64,000 nucleotides of DNA, taken from the NCBI GenBank assembly GCA_001600035.1, contig BCIT01000005.1, forward strand, positions 845,981 through 909,980, read 5' to 3'. The DNA comes from Holtermanniella nyarrowii (Eukaryota > Basidiomycota > Tremellomycetes > Holtermanniales). Shown here piece after piece: positions 46,250 through 56,405 of the stretch; the stretch's first letter is position 1, and each line of letters begins with the position of its first letter. A program made the translations under genes and the position numbers. The notes under the pieces are model-generated. The model did no database searches. It was given only the letters and a program-made list of their open reading frames with translations, and was not told where the DNA came from.

Positions 46250-46681
46250 GCGCATCGTGAGGTGTGATACAGCCTACGCGATCGTAGACTGGCAATATCA
46301 CGAATACCATAATTCCTCCTGCTAAGGAAAGCATCTAATCGTTGATCGTCTCCAGCCATTGCCCATTTGTATTATGCTAAGTACTCTAAAGCACAAAAGA
46401 GCCCTTTATCGCCTTCTCCTTGCTGAACGAAAGCCATCTCATCGCAAGTCGTGCTCGTGAAGTGAAGGAGGTTTCTAGGGAGGGTTGCCCTGAAGGTAGA
46501 CTGTACCACTTATGTTAGGCTAGCGACCGCATGCCGTGCCGCGATGCCGCGCGCCGTCCCGCAAGCCTGCGTGAGACGGACTTGTTGGTCGCCAAAATAA
46601 GGTCCAACACACGCGCGGCTTCGCTGACGTCCTCCTGTGCATGAGCTGTGAGCCTATAGTACCATCACTGTATACTCAACA
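46250..46681. other. Intergenic region, small gene A / PRE7
   Basis: About 430 bp between two divergent genes; no gene seen. A GC-rich patch with repeated CCGC/GCCG lies at 46520-46570. Confidence 0.35.
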
Positions 46682-47750
46682 ATGGCAGTGCACGCACCTT
46701 CATACGCTCACGAAGTCCCAACAGGTGCTCACATCGAGCAGTTAGTCATGCTACAAGTCCTGAGCCATGCTGACGATTCTTAAGCCGCTTCAACCCCTAC
46801 TCTGACAACGGAGGTACCATCCTTGCGATCGCCGGAAGCGACTTTAGTGTCATTGCGGGTGATACGAGGCAGTCGGAGGGCTACTCTATCCAGACGAGAT
46901 ATGCTAGAAAGGTCTTTCAACTGTGAGTAGCGCGGCTTCCGGACGGTTTGCGGCATGGGCACGTTGAGCAGTACCTACGTCCTTATTACCCTCATGCTGC
47001 AGGCTCGCAAGAATTCGAGTATTCGGACTGACACTACAGGACCGACAATGCCGTGCTCGCGACCAACGGCTTCGCAGCTGACGGTAACAACTTTGTCAAG
47101 CGCGTCAAGCAAAGGCTCGAATGGTATCACCACGCGCACGCCAAGCCAATGCCTCTGCGTGCGATTGCGAGGATGATTCAGACGATGCTTTACGGGAAGC
47201 GTTTCTTCCCTTACTACGTTCACAATATTCTTGGCGGTATCGAGGAGGACGGTGAGTGCTGCAGGAGGCATGTAGCCACGTAGCTGTATGCTGACGTTTG
47301 ACAGGGACAGGTGCCGTGTACTCTTTCGATCCCGTTGGAAGCTATGAGCGCGAAGCATGTCGTGCGGCCGGCGCAGCACAGAGTCTCGTTCAGCCGTTCC
47401 TGGACAACCAAGTAAGTCTTCTCTCCCATCCTTCAACCTCACTAACAACTAAGATTTACTTCAAGAACCAGCAACCCGAGCCCAACGCGCCACCATTCAT
47501 TCCAGGCAATCTTCCACTCAACACTGTACTCGCTCTCGTGACAGACAGCTTCACTTCCGCGACTGAGCGCCACATTGAAGTCGGCGACGGTCTCGAGATC
47601 TATGTTGTTTGCAAGGCTGGGCGTGAGATGAACGATTTGTTGGGTGAGGGTGCGCTTTTGGCAGGGATGACTGTTGAGGAGATCCCTGGGCAGGGAGAGA
47701 CGCTTGAGGAAAGGACCTTCCTTGTGCGTAGGAGTCTCAAGAGGGATTAG
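46682..47750 (+). CDS. PRE7: 20S proteasome subunit beta-6 (Pre7/C5)
   Basis: Non-catalytic beta subunit of the 20S core. Exons 46682-46740, 46785-46922, 47040-47251, 47305-47411 and 47454-47750; 270 aa. Key segments: [41 protein letters not shown], then [92 protein letters not shown] and [20 protein letters not shown]-type C-terminal strand (here [20 protein letters not shown]). The intron at 46923-47039 is 117 nt, about three times the local norm. A degraded copy of exon 2 lies at 48.7 kb. Confidence 0.96.
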
Positions 47751-47920
47751 CCGACGTGATGCAGCTGTATGACACGCTTTCAGCTTGGACGAGGCAAGAT
47801 ATCAATGAACGCCGTGTCGTACAAAGACTGGACGATATTGCTTGGCATCATGATTCATATCATCGCGAGCTCCGCTCAACTCGGTCATTCCAGCAACGGA
47901 ACGCCTTTGACTGAAAGCCA

Positions 47921-48142
47921 TCAGCGACCAGAAGACTTGCGCGAGGCAAAACGTTCTGCGGCGGCGAGATACTCTGTCTTCTCGGTGTCGTTGACCGCCC
48001 TGCGTGTGACCTCCGTCTCGGGCCGAGGTGGTACGATTGATGTCTCGGTGTAAAACCACCCTCCGTTCTCAGAGACTAAGTTGTACCGAACGATGGTATT
48101 GCCCAATTGGTATTCGTCAATTGTGTAGGCAGAACTGGGCAT
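47921..48142 (-). CDS. Small orphan family member B (73 aa)
   Basis: Paralogue of A and C: YTIDEYQLGNTIVRYNLVSE, then WFYTETSIVPPRPETEV and a C-terminal helix TEKTEYLAAAERFA ending SSGR. Convergent with PRE7 (171 bp between stops), an arrangement that resembles A beside TVP38 and C beside the PRE7 relic. TATAAAG lies about 50 bp upstream of the ATG. Closest to C in the N-terminal half (TIDEY, NLVSEN). Function unknown. Confidence 0.65.
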   Translation of the reverse strand: MPSSAYTIDEYQLGNTIVRYNLVSENGGWFYTETSIVPPRPETEVTRRAVNDTEKTEYLAAAERFASRKSSGR

Positions 48143-48695
48143 CTTGTTGCTGAGGAATGAGGAATGAAGAATGAGGCGTTTGGAAGAGCGCCTTTATACT
48201 TCACAGCCTCTGCCGAACTGGCCGATGCTTCTGCACTCCACACCTGGCTCCATTCTCTCGCGACCGAAGAGCCGCAAGCGGCCCGACAACCTGATGCCGG
48301 ATCTGTAGTGCTCAGATTGTGTGCTGCTTGTGCGGCGGCAGATCTACCGGTGGCACCCTTGGCGAAAGGAAGCAAGGAAGCAACTTCAGCCGAAAGTCAG
48401 CTCGGCAGATGATGTTGACGGATCAAAGTTGGGCTCACTTGCAGCAGGGAATATCGCGGCGTATCGCGGAGAGTTCAGCTTGAAAATGGATGTTGCCGGC
48501 TGGCAGCCGGCTGCAGCTGCTGCCGCGCTGCACACCCTCCCAGTCGTACTCGTACGGGAGGCAAGGCAGTGTCGTTTACTCGCAAACATGATCGATGCAG
48601 AAGGACAGTAGAATTCCAACCCACCAAGCCTTGCCTGCTCCGTGTGAAGGACATTGCGAGAAGTGCATTCTGATGTGTCGTGTAGCACTTCCATC
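48143..48695. other. Region between small gene B and the PRE7 relic
   Basis: About 550 bp without a confident gene. The first 50 bp contain the TATA element of gene B; GAATGA is repeated at about 48153-48172. The rest has short frames only and may include further degraded PRE7-derived DNA that I cannot align. Confidence 0.35.
48192..48198 (-). promoter_or_regulatory. TATA box of small gene B
   Basis: TATAAAG on the minus strand about 50 bp before ATG 48142. Confidence 0.55.
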
Positions 48696-48706
48696 AGAAC
48701 GAAACG

Positions 48707-48778
48707 GTCCATGATCGCCGGAAGCGATACTAGCGTCAAGTGTCACTCCGGTGATAAAAGGCAGTTCGGTGGGCTAAT
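48707..48778 (+). pseudogene. Degraded fragment of PRE7 exon 2
   Basis: The sequence from GATCGCCGGAAGCGA onward aligns with PRE7 exon 2 (about 46827-46887): both share the GATCGCCGGAAGCGA block, then TAG(T/C)GTCA, GGTGATA, (A/G)GGCAGT and GGGCTA, with a 6-bp insertion and scattered substitutions. Translated, IAGSDxSV ... SGDxRQxxG echoes PRE7 [18 protein letters not shown]. No further exons are recognisable, so this is a relic of a duplicated proteasome gene. It lies just upstream of small gene C, as PRE7 lies beside small gene B. Confidence 0.75.
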
Positions 48779-48872
48779 CAAGGTCATACATATGCATGAT
48801 CACATATCCGTAATCTCCCGCCCAATGGTAAGACTATCTGCAAATTGCGTCCATGCGATACTGTGGTCTGCG

Positions 48873-49100
48873 TTAGCGGCGAGGTGCAACAGTGCTCCAG
48901 CCTTTAGCTTTGGCGTAGAGAAAGTTGTATTCTTCCACCGTAGTTATCGCTCGCCGACTGGTTTCATTCTCAGCACCGCCTGGAAGAACAGTGGTTTTGG
49001 TGTAATACCAAGAGTTGTTCTCTGATACGAGATTAGTTCTCATCAAGTTTAGACCCAGCCGATACTCGTCAATCGTATATGCAAGGCTCTTTCCGGACAT
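48873..49100 (-). CDS. Small orphan family member C (75 aa)
   Basis: Paralogue of A and B: YTIDEYRLGLNLMRTNLVSE, then WYYTKTTVLPGGAENET and a C-terminal segment ending TVAPRR. Single exon, no signal peptide or membrane segment. TATAAAT lies 43 bp upstream of the ATG. It is convergent with the PRE7 relic, which suggests that it arose by duplication of a PRE7-small gene pair. Function unknown. Confidence 0.65.
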   Translation of the reverse strand: MSGKSLAYTIDEYRLGLNLMRTNLVSENNSWYYTKTTVLPGGAENETSRRAITTVEEYNFLYAKAKGWSTVAPRR

Positions 49101-49142
49101 GACTGTGAGTGAGTGAGCTGTTTGTGCACTTCAGACTGGTGC

Positions 49143-49149
49143 ATTTATA
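49143..49149 (-). promoter_or_regulatory. TATA box of small gene C
   Basis: TATAAAT on the minus strand, 43 bp before ATG 49100. Confidence 0.55.
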
Positions 49150-49405
49150 GGGCAGGTCCATGGGACATGGCCCTTGTGTCCGTTATCGGCATCCATCCTG
49201 GACGGCCGACTCCCAGGCGAAGCCGCTGCTTCCTTTCGCAATGATAGGCCGACCGACTCTCCGTCTGAAGGCAGTACACCACAAGTACGGCAAGAAAACA
49301 TTCGCACGGCAGCGCTGTGCTCGCGTCTGCCGACCTCGTCGTGTGCCGCTGTCAGTCTCGGCATGACAGTATCGAATGTAAACGGCACAATGCATCTCGT
49401 CACTG
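49150..49405. other. Short intergenic gap
   Basis: About 250 bp between small gene C and the stop of the next minus-strand gene; frames here are extensions of that gene's 3' region and show no independent coding character. Confidence 0.35.
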
Positions 49406-50321
49406 CTACCATTGCACCTCGGACCGAATCAAAAACTCGGTGTTCCAATTCTTGCGGTCGTAGTGGGTCATATGCACCTTGCGATGAAACTTGTAGGCGA
49501 GTGCGACGGAAGGAAAGGTCAGAATATGTGCTGAGAAGAGTGATCGTGGATGACTGTTAATCAGCGCTTAGAATTACAGTCCAGCGCGAGATACTCACGG
49601 TGGTATTTGCGTCAAATTCTGCATCTCGCACCCCGAAGCCAGGACTTCCAACCTCGAGCGCGCAACCTTGCCCGGCAAGCCCGTCAAAAGCACCCTCCTT
49701 CCGCGAAAACCAGGCTTCAACAACCAATCCACGTCGATCGGCTGCGGCATGTTCGCATTCACTTTGTTCAAAGCCATATGCTGACCCGCTTTGGCCATCC
49801 GCCCCGCAGCACGATCAATGATGCCTTTACACCATTGTTTCCGATCGGAAGCTGCGAGGTCGACTGTTTGTTCGGAACCGGGAAAGAGGGTGCGTTTGAA
49901 GAGGAAGGATTTCAATTCGATGGCTTGGCCAACACTTGGTGTTGTGATGTGGAATGTCCGTGTTGGGGACGGAGGTGCGATTGGGGTTGTTGTTGGCATG
50001 TAGGGTGGTTCAGCCACAACTAGATTGTTAGCTGCGAGCAATGGAATGCGAAGTCAGATGTACTGTCATCGAGTGAAAACGACGAATCGACGGCACCTGC
50101 GTCTTTCAATGCGCGATGGATATCAGCGGTCAAGACTGTCCTTGGAACTCCTTTAAGGAGAACATGGCGACGACGGTCTGTGCAAAATTAATACTCATGT
50201 GTCACTTCCAACGATGCGTACCTAGTTTGGCTGCATTCGGGGTAAGCGTGCCTGCACTGGACCCCGCCTGAGACGCTCTTGAATATCCTGTTCTGAGTGG
50301 TCGAGCCGCGTGTGAAGCCAT
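49406..50321 (-). CDS. Protein with two RNP-like motifs, possibly mitochondrial
   Basis: Four exons starting ATG 50321; about 230 aa. The N-terminus is basic and Ser/Arg-rich (MASHAARPLRTGYSRASQAG), compatible with a mitochondrial presequence. Two short segments look like RNP2 strands of RRM domains: RRRHVLLKGVPRTVLTADIH in exon 2 and RRVLLTGLPGKVARSRLEVL in exon 3. The last exon encodes ILTFPSVALAYKFHRKVHMT HYDRKNWNTEFLIRSEVQW, resembling the end of an RRM (RNP1 region degenerate). Splice phases agree at all joins. Function not known; RNA binding is inferred from motif shape only. Confidence 0.6.
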
Positions 50322-50472
50322 AGTGAAGTCTTGCAAGACGATGGCGCGACAATTGCAAGCCGAGCTGCTGCAGCTTGACTTTCCGGCAGCTACTTATGCC
50401 ACGTCATCTCGTCCTCCATATCAAAGTCGCCACCCTAAGCTTGCCGGTCCAGCTCATCGTCACGCATCAACA

Positions 50473-51365
50473 ATGTCCACAAACTCACAATCCGCCTTTC
50501 GATCACAGCTCTCAGGCTTCAGATGGGCTTCATCAGTCCAGGACGATAGCCCTGCTGCCGCGCCCGAGCCGACAAATCCCGTCAGTAGGTTATGGAGTTC
50601 CATGTCGGGCTATGTGCCGTTGCGGAGTTCTGAAAGGAGTGATGAGGAGGAAGCTTACTTTGCGCTTTCGGTAAGTAACCAATGTGTATCTTTAACTGAC
50701 TTGTAGCGATGGGAGAGGTGAATCAGGCGGGGACGACCGGGAAAAAAGCTGATCGTCGAGATTCCTTGGGTTCCTCGCTTGCTGTGCTGGCGGTGTGGCA
50801 TGTTTCTTCATTGCCTTCTTATTCTTACCTATACGTGGGTGGTATTTGACAGACTTTGAGCCTGTCCTGACTATGTAGTGGCGCTGAAGCCGCGCAAGTT
50901 TGCACTGGCGTTCACGCTCGGAAGCTGCCTGTTCATGCTCGGTTTCGCGATTTTGCAGGGACCATTGAACCGTGAGTCTCGTCCGCATACTTGCAAGCTT
51001 TCGAATCTATATTAGCATTGGCCATGGCTATCACCTTGCCAAATACCGCCATGGGTTCAACCTAAAACTGACTTTGTAGACCTCAAGCACATCCTATCAG
51101 CCGAGCGCCTGCCATTCTCTCTAGCCTACTTTGGTTCTCTAGGTCTGACACTGTGGTTCGCCGTTGGAGTGCGATCAACAATTGGTACCCTGATCGCTGC
51201 TATCGTACAAGTCGTTGCCTTGCTCTCGTACTTTGCTGCGTACATGCCTGGCGGCTTGACAACGCTGCGATTCGGTGGGCAGATGGGTAAGTCTGAACCG
51301 CAATGCTGGCTCTTTGAGGCTGACTGGTAGCGCTCCGAGGAGCAGGCAGTGCTTTGCCATTTTAG
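50473..51365 (+). CDS. SFT2: Golgi vesicle-transport protein Sft2
   Basis: Sft2 is a four-pass membrane protein that supports fusion of endosome-derived vesicles with the Golgi. The start at 50473 (MSTNSQSAFRSQL) is preferred over in-frame upstream ATGs. After a soluble N-terminus (YVPLRSSERSDEEEAYFALS), a small 11-nt exon (CGATGGGAGAG) encodes R-W-E-R and joins to FLGFLACCAGGVACFFIAFL. Further segments are FALAFTLGSCLFMLGFAILQ, LAYFGSLGLTLWFAVGVRST and LIAAIVQVVALLSYFAAYMP. It ends GAGSALPF. The characteristic ERxxxFxxCxxxG and PLNHLKHILSxERLPFSxxY blocks are present. One intron (about 109 nt, before the third segment) is longer than the local norm. Confidence 0.92.
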
Positions 51366-51474
51366 ATGTAGTGATCCCTCGATGTATTGTTCCAAAAGTG
51401 ATGACGTGAACGCTGTTTGAGAATCAGCGTCATGTTGGTGTGCGCCGTGGGACAGAATTGGCATCATAACGACC

Positions 51475-52640
51475 ATGACTGTGATTGATCTGACAGACGA
51501 CTTCAAAGACTTGGTAGCTACAAAACGAGCAGAGCTGGCTCCGGGTCTGGATAAAAGGGGCAGAAGACCGTCGACGCCTGGCGGGTCAAGGAGTCGAGAT
51601 TCAAGTAAATCGCGTACGAAGCCAGATGAGTTCCTACAAGAAGCCTACCGAATCGTGCGTTTCTCTCGACCCCTATCCAATCGTAGCTGATGCTGTCAAG
51701 TATACACATCTAGACTCGCTCTCAACGCTTCTGCGCACAATCAGGAGACCGTACCTCTCCTTAGAAGGTCCAGGTCCCACACGACGTCCAGTACGAGCAC
51801 ATCGAGAGGGTGAGGATGATGTTGATGATGGAGAAGGCGTCAAGCGGTGGGAAGGTGTCAAGCATTTGACGGATCGTGAACGTGATGAGATTGATTTGAG
51901 AGCCAAGGTGATTTTGAGACGGTGTCGAGAGAGGGTTTCGATGCTTGAAGCTTCTGAGCGAGGTTTGTTTGCTTTTGTCGATATGCAATGTCCTGATGGT
52001 CACAGAAAGAGCAGCCAAAGTGGCGCCAGCTGCAACTACAAGTCTCCTAGGCTCATTCCTCCCATCCCTACTCCCCGCTTCGACAGCATCAGCCCCAGCA
52101 TCAGCCAATGCCCTGATCAAAGCGCATCGAGCCAGCATCCTTTGGACGCTCTCAAACACTTTAACAAAACTCACGTCCACTCAAACCTCCCTGCAAGAAG
52201 AGCGCGCCGCACGCCGAATGGAACGTACGCGCACACTTGGCGCCAGAGCCCTTGCAGACCCAGCCGCCAACGCCCTTCCCATCATCCCCACAGGCCCAGC
52301 CATCGAATCCAACCTCTCTGCCGAACAACTCCAGCAATTTGAAAGCGAGAACAACGAAATGCTGCATTCAATGGAATCGACCCTGTCAGCGGTGCTGCAA
52401 GCTGAGAGTGCATTGTTGGAGATTGCAACGTTGCAGAGTGAATTAATGAGCCATTTGGTTCAACAGACTGAATTGACGGATAAACTGCACGAGGATGCGG
52501 TGGCCACTGTTGCGGATGTACAGAGGGCGAATGAACAGTTGAGAAAGGCAAAGGAACGCGGGGGGGAGGCGAGGGTTTTCTTACTTGTGTTTTTGATTGG
52601 CGCGAGTTTGGCATTGTTGTTTCTGGATTGGTATAGTTGA
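51475..52640 (+). CDS. UFE1: ER Qa-SNARE syntaxin-18 / Ufe1
   Basis: Ufe1/STX18 mediates Golgi-to-ER retrograde fusion and ER homotypic fusion. Exons 51475-51654, 51701-51962 and 52006-52640; 358 aa. The N-terminal region begins MTVIDLTDDFKDLVATKRAE and has FLQEAYRIYTHLDSLSTLLR TIRRPYL, then a second N-terminal helix (TDRERDEIDLRAKVILRRCR). The SNARE motif spans EQLQQFESENNEMLHSMEST to VQRANEQLRKAKERGG, with the central Gln in LVQQTEL. The C-terminal anchor is ARVFLLVFLIGASLALLFLD WYS, matching the family's LFLDWY ending. Confidence 0.93.
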
Positions 52641-52817
52641 TGCATGCAATTACATCACTCTTGTTATACTTGGCTCCTCGAAGGAACGCGTGACTGAACT
52701 GTCTGAACGTGTGTAACACGGGATTCCTTTGCGACGCTGTTCCTTTGCTGGCCCTTGACACTCCGCGTCAGTACAAATACAAGCCATCGTCCTCAGCAGT
52801 GTCTTATCACTCTCAAC

Positions 52818-53061
52818 ATGCCCGTCAGTCATTCTCACTTCAGTTCAGGTCAAACCAACTAACATTTAGGCTGGCGATCATCCCAACTTCACCAAAGCTC
52901 AACGTCGCTCGCTCTTCAACAGCGGCAAGCCCGAGAACCTATCCAAGCAGAAACAACAATGGTCTAGTTGTCCTGTACCTGCCATGGCTAGCGGTGGGAT
53001 CATGCCGTTTGCGGAAGCTCAGGCTGCTTCAAAGCTTTATGTAGAGAAACGTCAGTTGTGA
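52818..53061 (+). CDS. Small orphan protein (65 aa), two exons
   Basis: Exons 52818-52823 (ATG CCC) and 52870-53061 joined by a 46-nt intron (GTCAGT donor, CTAACATTTAG acceptor). The protein MPAGDHPNFTKAQRRSLFNS continues GKPENLSKQKQQWSSCPVPA, then GGIMPFAEAQAASKLYVEKR. Composition is hydrophilic with a basic middle. The clean splice signals support a real gene. No family recognised. Confidence 0.5.
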
Positions 53062-53086
53062 TGTGTGATGTGTGATGTGTGATGCA
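53056..53086. repeat. TGTGATGT microsatellite
   Basis: About four units of an 8-bp repeat (TGTGATGT) directly over and after the stop codon of the preceding small gene. Confidence 0.85.
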
Positions 53087-53114
53087 TGGGGTGTATGAGG
53101 CACGGGGAAGGGAG

Positions 53115-53687
53115 TTATGGCATTGTTTGCTCGGTGTCTGCATCTGCTTGCAACGGAGGAAAATTCTCTAATGGTTCCCTGCGCATGAGTCAGTCGAGCT
53201 CTTCAAGAGAAGCGGCACGCACCGCCTCATATCCCAAACATCTTCACTACTCCCCATGACTCGCCTCCCAGCCCACCACTCGGCTTTCCGCTTGACCCAA
53301 AGCTGTCGTTTCAAATCTGGTGAATCGCCTTTGAGCGCCATGCAGTATTTGAAGTCGTGAAACTTGTACGTGCAGTCTCGTGGTTCACCGTGGCGGTAGA
53401 GATTTCGTAGCTGAGGGACGAGTGCTTGACTTTGTCAGCGGACTCTCCGATGCGTAACAGGCCAATAGTCACCATAGCACATCAAGAACTCATCGCTTTA
53501 AATCAGTTGAAGGTCATACGGCATGCACAACTTACAACAGCCTCATACACCCCGGCATATCGTCTGGCGATGGATACTGCTTCTCTTGATAGTGTTGCTC
53601 ATCTTTCAGGATTGCTTGATAGCGTGCTACACCTGCTGCTGACTGATTTTGCTGTTGTGCCTGCTTACTTGACGATGCCTCTGTCAT
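53115..53687 (-). CDS. EMI1: Emi1-like mitochondrial protein (DUF3128)
   Basis: Emi1 family proteins are small CX9C-like mitochondrial proteins needed in yeast for early meiotic induction and respiration. Exons 53687-53536, a 23-nt exon 53495-53473, 53424-53223 and 53178-53115; 146 aa. After a Gln-rich N-terminus (KQAQQQNQSAAGVARYQAIL) the core is PGCMRLLFDEFLMCYALVPQ LRNLYRHGEPRDCTYKFHDF KYCMALKGDSP, followed by WVKRKAEWWAGRRVMGSSED VWDMR. Cys residues in CMRLLFDEFLMC and DCTYKFHDFKYC are spaced CX10C and CX10C by my count, close to the family pattern. The short second exon supplies FDEFLMCY, essential to the motif. Confidence 0.9.
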
Positions 53688-53905
53688 TCTCAAAGTGATT
53701 AGAGATGGGGTCGTCAATTGGCCGTAGACGCTCATTGAGGCCAACATTTCCTCTCAAAACGCTAGCGAGCTGCTAGGATGTGAGCGGTTTGTGCTGTCGA
53801 CGTTAGCACCCTACTCACGCACATCTCACAACCCACGTGTCGGCTGCGTCGGCAGCACACGTCCCTCTAACTTTTCTTGACCACTTTCCTATCCTCAACA
53901 CCACG

Positions 53906-56227
53906 ATGAACCCTCCAGGGACAGAGGGAATCAGATTCAGGAGGCCAACGCACGGCCCAAATGCTGTAGGTGTCAAGAAAGAGGAGAATAAGCTCGACCA
54001 GTTTGGCTCTCAGGCGCCTCTGGGATGGAAGAAGCGGCATATGGGTTTGCTACAGGATCTCGTCGGGCGGTAAGCTTCATCGTCTGATCTTCTTTCTGAT
54101 ATACAGTCATCACAAAGGTCCTTTCATCCCTTCTTTCTCGACAGCCTTGAGAGTGTTGTTGCTCGTACGCGTGACTAACGCCATGTACGCTAATATCCAA
54201 GACTGCGATGAGGGTGAGACTGAACGCATGACAAGGACACTCAAGCTGAGAAACAGTCTTCAACTTCTGGGAGCCATTGCACTACTTTCAGCACAATTCA
54301 GGCTTTCAGACGTGGGAGCTCTCACCTCAATTTGCGATCCGCAGCTGGGCCTATGTCTTGTTACATTGGCCTCTGGCACATCTCGGTCCGCTAGTGCTCG
54401 GCTTGGGCAAAGTTAGCTCTTCTAACGTTGAAAGGGATCGGAGCTGACTCTGTCAGCGTCAGCAGTTCTTCGCACTTCGCATCGCACTTGGCTTCATCTC
54501 TTCCTTCTGCGAAGCGAAATTCTACCGCGCCGTCGTGGAATCCGTCAATGAGCGCGTCGGCCGCTACGTCTTTTTCGGTCTCACGTTCAGTGCTGGCATG
54601 TGGGGCGCATCTACCGGTAATTTGTTGTCGTCCTCACGATCTCAAGCTGACGTTCAGCGTTTCTGCCATCTTCATTTGCAATGTACACAACCATGCTCGC
54701 GTCTTCATACTCTTTGCATCCCGCTACCAACACTGCGACGGGCACTGCACGCACCTACAAGGCTGTCTTTTTCTTCGCACTCGGTGCGATTGTAGGTTGG
54801 CCTTTCAGTGCCGTACTCGCGATCCCATTCGTCCTCGAGCAGCTCTTTTGCTTTGGAGGAGAAGTCATTGTCGGTCAAGAGAATGTCAAGCAATGGGAGA
54901 TTGTGCGCTTCACGCGTTTTGCAAAAGCTGTTGCTCTTGGCGCTCTGATCGCTGTACCAGTCTACCTCGTTGATTCATGGGCATACGGTAAAACCACATT
55001 CCCAACCCTCAACATCATCCTCTACAACATCTTTTCAACCTCTGGTCCAGATCTGTACGGCACAGAACCATCAACATTCTACCTCTCCAACCTCTTCCTA
55101 AACTTCAATTTTCTCCTTCCCCTCGCCCTCATCTCCCTACCTGCTCTCCTCCTAACAAGCCAGATCAACTATCGCCAACTCGGCAGATCGCAACAAAAGC
55201 CTAAAGAAGGAGAGACGAACCCTTATACGCTGATGACGCTAAGGTTGATGCCGTTTTATGTGTGGTTGGTCATTTTGACGCTTCAGCCGCACAAGGAGGA
55301 AAGGTTCTTTTATCCCGCTTATCCGCTTTTGGTCTTGAATGCTGCTTGTAGTGTGTTCATGATCAAGGGTTGGGCACAGGTGCTTTACATCAAGCTTACT
55401 GCTTCGCCATATCGCGTGAGTGACTTGTGTGCGATGATGAGACATAGCTGATGAACGCAAGGCTGGACTGTCGCCAATGTTCTCATACATGTCCCTCGCC
55501 ATGACGTTGATCCCCATCATCCTCTCCGTCTCACGCATTATCGGCCTCAACATCTACTACCACGCTCCCCTCGACGTCGCTCACCATTTCGAATACGTCA
55601 CCATTCCCCGTCTTCTAGCAGAGAAAGGCTACAGCCCGGTGCCGCCACCTAAGAACTACAAACCTCGTGAAGGGAGACTTCCTGATCCTGTTTGGGACTA
55701 TGCGCCGCTTGCGATTATGGAGCCGAAAGTCAAGGTCTGCTGGGGTGCGGAGTGGTACCGATTTCCGGGGAGTTATTTGTTCCCGCAGGGAGTGGAGTTG
55801 GATTGGGTTAGAAGTGGTTTTGATGGCATGATGCCTAGGAAGTGGGAAGCTAGTCCTGTTAATGGGACGCAGGGGCTTTGGCCTCGGGGGGAGACCAGGG
55901 CTATCAGGCCGGGTCGGTTCAACGGTGATAATGTCGAGTCTTCGGAGGCGGGTACCTACGTGAGCCCTTGCAGTCTGGCGGAATATCGCTGACAGACAGG
56001 TCGACATCGATACCTGCTCCTACTTAGTCTCTCTTCATCTGCCATCTAAAGCCCCAACGGCCCTGGAACCCGACTACGCCGTCATGCCATCATGGGAGCG
56101 CGAGTTCTGCAAACCTTTCCTTGATCAGCAGGCTTCCAAGTGGTGGGCGAGGCTTGGATGGATGCCCGCCGTTCTTGGAGACAAAGGCAGGGTCTATGGC
56201 GAGTATTGCTTGCTGAAAAGAAAGTAG
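53906..56227 (+). CDS. ALG9: Alpha-1,2-mannosyltransferase Alg9 (GT22)
   Basis: Alg9 adds the seventh and ninth mannoses to the dolichol-linked N-glycan precursor in the ER lumen. Seven exons; the start is ATG 53906. Motifs include SFSTALRVLLLVRVTNAMYA, EETVFNFWEPLHYFQHNSGF QTWELSPQFAIRSWAYV (the HD/DEX-type catalytic region with NFWEPLHY), and later ALRIALGFISSFCEAKFYRA V. Many membrane segments follow (KAVFFFALGAIVGWPFSAVL; YLSNLFLNFNFLLPLALISL). The PHKEERFFYPAYPLLVLNAA block is the GT22 hallmark. A soluble lumenal C-terminus ends GDKGRVYGEYCLLKRK. The gene has short introns with CTGAC branch sites throughout. Confidence 0.94.
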
Positions 56228-56405
56228 TACAGAAATGCATAAAGTAGAAAGTGCCACTTGTAAGCGGGGATAGTCTTCCTGTCCGTTGGCGCACCGCTTC
56301 CTGGTGCCGAAGCGTCTTGCTATCTACCACGGTTGACATCCACGAGGACTTGAAAGTAGATTTGCTTGCATTGCTTGATAACAGCACACAGAGCATCCAA
56401 CAAAC

